Origin: Streptomyces bohaiensis
GTDB taxonomy: Bacteria > Actinomycetota > Actinomycetes > Streptomycetales > Streptomycetaceae
DNA length: 51,945 nucleotides
Assembly (NCBI RefSeq): GCF_012033785.1
Contig: NZ_JAAVJC010000008.1
Location: forward strand, 1 to 51,945
Reading direction: 5' to 3'
In this document: positions 48,736-51,945 of the stretch, piece by piece
Layout of the letters: each line of letters begins with the position of its first letter
Position numbering within the stretch: the first letter of the stretch is position 1
Notes under the pieces: generated by a model
Seen by the model: only the letters and a program-made list of their open reading frames with translations
The model's database searches: none
Told to the model about the DNA's origin: nothing
Translations under genes and position numbers: made by a program

Positions 48736-49632
48736 GTGCACCATTCTGATGCCCTGCCGGCTGCCAGGGAGATCTCCGTGGCGGACAAGGGTGCCGGGCC
48801 TTACGGCATCGCGACCGGACCTGATGGTGCGCTATGGCTCACCTTCGCGCACAGTGGTCGCATCGCGCGTCTCACCCTCGATGGCGAACTCAGCGCATAC
48901 CCGTTGGACTCGTCTGAGTGTCGCCCTACGGTCATTACTCCCGGGCCCGACGGAGCATTGTGGTTCACCCGATCCCAGGACCACCGGATCGGCCGGGTCA
49001 CAGCCGACGGTGAATCGGAGTCCTTCCCCGTACCGACGCCGGGCAGCGGACCCTTCGGTATCACTGCCGGCCCGGACGGTGCGGTGTGGTTCACGGAGAT
49101 GAACACCGACCGTATCGGCCGCATCACCTGCAAGGGAGAGATCACCGAGTTCGTCCTTCCCCATGCGGGCGCCTTTCCCGCGGCAATCACCGCAGGCCCT
49201 GATGAGGCCCTGTGGTTCACCCTCAACCAGGCGAACGCAATCGGACGCATCACTGTCCACGGGGACATCGTGGTCCACCCACTTCCCACCCCCGGCGCTG
49301 CGCCCGTGGGCATCACGAGTGACGGCGCCGCCCTGTGGTTCGTCGAGATCGCAGCGGGTCAGATCGGCAGGATCTCGGTGGATGGCGGGATCAAGGAGTT
49401 CCCGCTCCCTGACCGCACGGCCAAACCCCACGCCATCGTCGCGGCGTCCACCGGGGAGTGCTGGTTCACCGAATGGGGAGCCAACCGCATTGGCCACATC
49501 ACCGATAGCGGCGAGATCACCGAGTACAGCCTGCCGTCACCGTCGTCCGAGCCCCACGGCATCACCATAGGGTCCGACGGCGCTCTGTGGGTGGCGCTTG
49601 AGACGGGAGGGGTCGCGCGGTTGGAACCGTAG
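48736..49632 (+). CDS. vgb: Virginiamycin B lyase (streptogramin B inactivating)
   Basis: This 298-residue protein folds as a seven-bladed propeller of about 40-residue repeats, each carrying G-P-D-G-A-(L/V)-W-F-T and R-I-G-R-I. It cleaves the ring ester of type B streptogramins by elimination, without water. Residues in the PHAI and WFTEWGANRIGHI segments fit the His/Glu/His active site of Vgb as I recall it. The GTG start has AAGGAG five bases upstream. It is cytoplasmic. It is flanked by transposon and integrase remnants, so it may have been acquired; close actinobacterial homologues also exist as chromosomal genes. Confidence 0.9.
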   Translation: MHHSDALPAAREISVADKGAGPYGIATGPDGALWLTFAHSGRIARLTLDGELSAYPLDSSECRPTVITPGPDGALWFTRSQDHRIGRVTADGESESFPVPTPGSGPFGITAGPDGAVWFTEMNTDRIGRITCKGEITEFVLPHAGAFPAAITAGPDEALWFTLNQANAIGRITVHGDIVVHPLPTPGAAPVGITSDGAALWFVEIAAGQIGRISVDGGIKEFPLPDRTAKPHAIVAASTGECWFTEWGANRIGHITDSGEITEYSLPSPSSEPHGITIGSDGALWVALETGGVARLEP

Positions 49633-49815
49633 CTCGGGACGGAGAACCGCCCGGTTCAGCCATGTGTCGGTCTCGCGTCACGCCAGACGCGGCGCGGCTC
49701 GCTACGTGCTGTGCCTGCGCAGGTTCATGCTCTCTCCACGGTGGAGCGCAAGGCGCTGCCCGTCTGGGTCCGAGGGTTGGGAACGGTCGCCGCGGTGAGG
49801 TCGAGGCGGTGCAGT

Positions 49816-50282
49816 TGATCAGCGGGGAGTGGATGGCCGGCGACTCCTTCTCCACGTGCCAGTGGACGAGCACCTTGCGGCCGCCGTAGCGCGAGTGCCA
49901 CTCGGTGAACAGGTTCTGGCCGAAGGCGCGCACATGGGTGGAGTCGGAGGCGAACGCGATCGAGCCCTGGCCCCACAACTCGACGCTGCGGGCGAACCGG
50001 GTGACCTCACCTGTCAGATGGTCGTCGAAGCCGGCGATCATCTCCGGCTCGGCGATCCGTCGCATCGTCAGGCCTGGCAGGTGGGCGCCGGGGCAGCTCA
50101 TGTCCCTCGCAACCGCAAGCGTCGGGGCTCCGATCGAAGCCGGCTGGTCGAACGACCAGCAGTGTCCCGTGCTTGGTCCGGAGTTTCGCGGACAGCGCGC
50201 GGAGCTTGGGCTCGGCGTCGGGCAGGGGCTTGTCGAACGCCTTCTGCCCGGCCTCGCCCACGGCGCCGATCGCCACTTTCAC
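49816..50282 (-). pseudogene. Chimeric IS110 / Tn3-family transposase remnant
   Basis: Two unrelated transposases are joined. From 50282 to about 50000 the minus strand encodes an IS110-type N-terminal part: KVAIGAVGEAGQKAFDKPLP, then, after a frameshift near 50160, DQPASIGAPTLAVARD, LPGLTMRRIAEPEM and FDDHLTGEVTR. From about 49996 to 49816 the same frame turns into a Tn3-type TnpA segment: SIAFASDSTHVRAFGQN, LFTEWHSRYGGRKVLVHWHVE and LINCTAS. Neither is complete. It records a nested insertion or deletion fusion. Confidence 0.75.
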
Positions 50283-50695
50283 ACGACGAAGAACCTCCCG
50301 ACCTGTGAAGAGTCAGCGGTCATGCCTCCGAGCAGCCGTTGGTCGGCGCCTTTCGGCCCGGTGACACCACCCCCGGGTCATGCCCCGTTGCGGGGCCACC
50401 GGAAAGATCATGGGGGCCGAACGAACGGCGACCGGAAACCGCTCATCGCCGCCGTCGTCCCGCCGTCCCGGCCCCGTACCGGCGACGGGTGCGCCCGGCC
50501 TGCCGACCCCACCCGGCCCCCGCGCACGCTCCGTGCGCGCCGTTTTCGGCCACCTGGCGCCGTCGCAGCGCGAGTTCCGGAACTCCATGCACTGGACGCG
50601 GGACCTTCACGACTCCTACGCTCCCACCGGGTTCGAGAGCGCTCCCGGCCTTCGCTGTTCCACCCCACTGAGGGAACAAAAGAAGGGCACTCCCC
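50283..50695. other. Intergenic region upstream of the secreted protease
   Basis: No gene is seen in this 413-bp stretch. It holds a hairpin with 8-bp arms at 50521-50539 (CGCGCACG / CGTGCGCG), a perfect 14-bp palindrome GAGTTCCGGAACTC at 50572-50585, and an inverted repeat TGTTCC-N11-GGAACA at 50656-50678 in the probable 5' leader of the protease, just before its AGAAGGG ribosome site. Confidence 0.5.
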
Positions 50696-51862
50696 ATGTC
50701 TCGCAGCACCTCACGTGCCAGGCTGACGCGCCGTTCGGTCGGCGCCGGCCTCTCCACGCTGCTCCTTGCCGCCGGTCTGGCCACCCTCGGCACCTCCACC
50801 ACCGCTGCGGCGGCGGAGGACGCCGCGTCCCCCGGCCTCCTGGCCGCCATGCAGACCGACCTCGGCCTGACCGAGGACCAGGCGCTGACGCGTCTCGCCC
50901 AGGAAGCGGACGCCACCGAGATGGCCCCGCTCGCGGAGAAGGCGGCCGGGGACACCTTCGCCGGCAGCTGGTTCGACCCGGAGTCGGGTGGGCTGACCGT
51001 CGCCGTCACCGATGCCGACGTCGTCGCGGCGGTGGAGCGCACCGGTGCCACCACCGAGATCGTCGCGCACACCGCCGAGGAACTCGACGCGGTCAAGGCG
51101 GAGATCGACGCGCTGACCGACGAGGCCCCGACCGGGGTTGCCGGCTGGGGCGTCGACATCGCCACCAACCAGGTCGTGGTCCAGGTCGTCGAGGAGAACG
51201 CCGACGACCCCGCCGTCCAGGAGTTCCTGACCGCGGCCGGTGCGACCGGACCGGTCTCCGTCTCCACCCTCGCCGAGCCCATCACCACCGACGCGGCGGG
51301 CATTGTCGGGGGCGACCCGTTCTACGTCGGCAACTCCCGCTGCTCCATAGGCTTCTCGGTCCGCGGCGGCTTCGTCACCGCCGGGCACTGCGGCACCACC
51401 GGCAACGCCGTCCGCGGCTGGGACAACACCCACATCGGCCACGTCCAGGGCCGCGTCTGGCCCGGCAGCGACATGGCCTGGGTGAACGTCGGCAGCGGCT
51501 GGTGGACCGAGCCGGTCGTCCTCGGCTGGGGCTCCATCTCCGACCGGCTGGTCCGCGGCTCCAACGCCGTCCCCGTCGGCTCCTCGATCTGCCGCTCCGG
51601 GTCCACCACCGGCTGGCGCTGCGGCACGCTGACGGCGGTCAACCAGACCGTCCAGTACTCCAGCGGCCAGGTCGCCAACGGCATGTCGTTCACCAACGCC
51701 TGCAGCGCGGGCGGTGACTCCGGCGGCTCCGTCATCGCCGGCGACCAGGCGCAGGGCGTGCACTCCGGCGGCAGCGGCAGCTGCGGCTCCTCCAGCATGA
51801 CCGTCTTCCAGCCGATCAACCCGATCCTCCAGCGCTACAACCTGACGCTGCACACCGTGTGA
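50696..51862 (+). CDS. Secreted streptogrisin-type serine protease (S1) with propeptide
   Basis: This 388-residue preproprotein has a signal peptide with twin Arg in the n-region (LTRRSV) and the core LSTLLLAAGLATL, ending near TAAAA. A propeptide runs to about residue 195, with the alpha-lytic-protease prodomain pattern (TFAGSWFDPESGGLTVAV). The mature protease follows. Catalytic residues are His in FVTAGHCG, Asp in GSDMAWV and Ser in GGDSGGS. Cys pairs around TAGHC, ICRSGSTTGWRCG and NACSAGGDSGG fit the disulfides of the family. The CRSGSTTGW and QGVHSGGSGSC segments resemble Nocardiopsis and Streptomyces extracellular proteases. It has an AGAAGGG ribosome site and a terminator hairpin downstream. 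Confidence 0.95.
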   Translation: MSRSTSRARLTRRSVGAGLSTLLLAAGLATLGTSTTAAAAEDAASPGLLAAMQTDLGLTEDQALTRLAQEADATEMAPLAEKAAGDTFAGSWFDPESGGLTVAVTDADVVAAVERTGATTEIVAHTAEELDAVKAEIDALTDEAPTGVAGWGVDIATNQVVVQVVEENADDPAVQEFLTAAGATGPVSVSTLAEPITTDAAGIVGGDPFYVGNSRCSIGFSVRGGFVTAGHCGTTGNAVRGWDNTHIGHVQGRVWPGSDMAWVNVGSGWWTEPVVLGWGSISDRLVRGSNAVPVGSSICRSGSTTGWRCGTLTAVNQTVQYSSGQVANGMSFTNACSAGGDSGGSVIAGDQAQGVHSGGSGSCGSSSMTVFQPINPILQRYNLTLHTV

Positions 51863-51867
51863 CCCAC

Positions 51868-51907
51868 CTCGGCACCCCGCCCGCCCCCGGGCGTGTGCGG
51901 TGCCGAG
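51868..51907 (+). terminator. Terminator hairpin after the protease gene
   Basis: CTCGGCACC (51868-51876) and GGTGCCGAG (51899-51907) form a perfect 9-bp stem starting 6 bp after the stop codon. No T-run follows. Confidence 0.75.
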
Positions 51908-51945
51908 ACCGCGCCGGCCCGGCCCCCCGCGCGGGGGACCGGGGC

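Overview
The window is very high-GC DNA with GTG starts, many ATGA/GTGA start-stop overlaps, ECF sigma factors, type I polyketide enzymes and a streptogrisin-type protease. That fits an actinomycete of the Streptomyces / Nocardiopsis type; the genus cannot be fixed from the sequence alone.

Left arm (about 0-18 kb), chromosomal metabolism and stress genes: a large membrane-anchored protein of unknown function with a 76-bp internal segment repeated at its stop codon; rtcB RNA ligase; a zinc alcohol dehydrogenase; a coupled zwf / GH15 pair; a small ORF, ECF-like sigma factor and partner protein in one coupled unit; an AhpD-type peroxidase divergent from an ECF41 (SigJ-type) sigma factor, with a recognisable ECF41 promoter between them; a DsbA-CcdA thiol-redox pair; a Cmx-type MFS exporter; a secreted alpha/beta hydrolase; a second alcohol dehydrogenase; a TetR regulator.

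Centre (about 19.2-43.7 kb), the main discovery: a biosynthetic cluster whose first genes match the isonitrile-lipopeptide core known from ScoA-E of Streptomyces and Rv0097-0101 of Mycobacterium tuberculosis. Present are a ScoE-type non-heme iron isonitrile synthase, a ScoD/FcoT-type hot-dog enzyme, a small ACP and an AMP-forming ligase. The NRPS is absent. In its place are a fully reducing KS-AT-DH-ER-KR-ACP polyketide synthase, a stand-alone ketosynthase that keeps its Cys but has lost both catalytic His, a type II thioesterase, a KAS III enzyme and an ACP. A second block carries a 3Fe-4S ferredoxin (partner for the cytochrome P450), alpha/beta hydrolases, an ACP, a diiron acyl-ACP desaturase, an AcpS-type PPTase, a 4HBT thioesterase and a fatty acyl-AMP ligase. 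A Sfp-type PPTase and a short LysR-type regulator run in the opposite direction. The inferred product is an isonitrile-bearing, reduced polyketide or fatty acid; the epoxy-isonitrile antibiotics (amycomicin, aerocyanidin) are the nearest chemical precedent I recall, but gene-by-gene identity could not be checked. Matching palindromes sit at a well-formed promoter reading towards the LysR/PPTase pair and upstream of the second block, suggesting one regulator controls both.

Right arm (about 43.8-52 kb): a TetR-SDR operon with tandem operator-like repeats, then a mobile-element graveyard (IS5-family, tyrosine-recombinase, IS110-family and Tn3-family fragments plus a broken hydrolase) surrounding an intact M1-type metallopeptidase and a virginiamycin B lyase. 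The window ends with an intact streptogrisin-type secreted protease and its terminator. No rRNA, tRNA or CRISPR array was seen.
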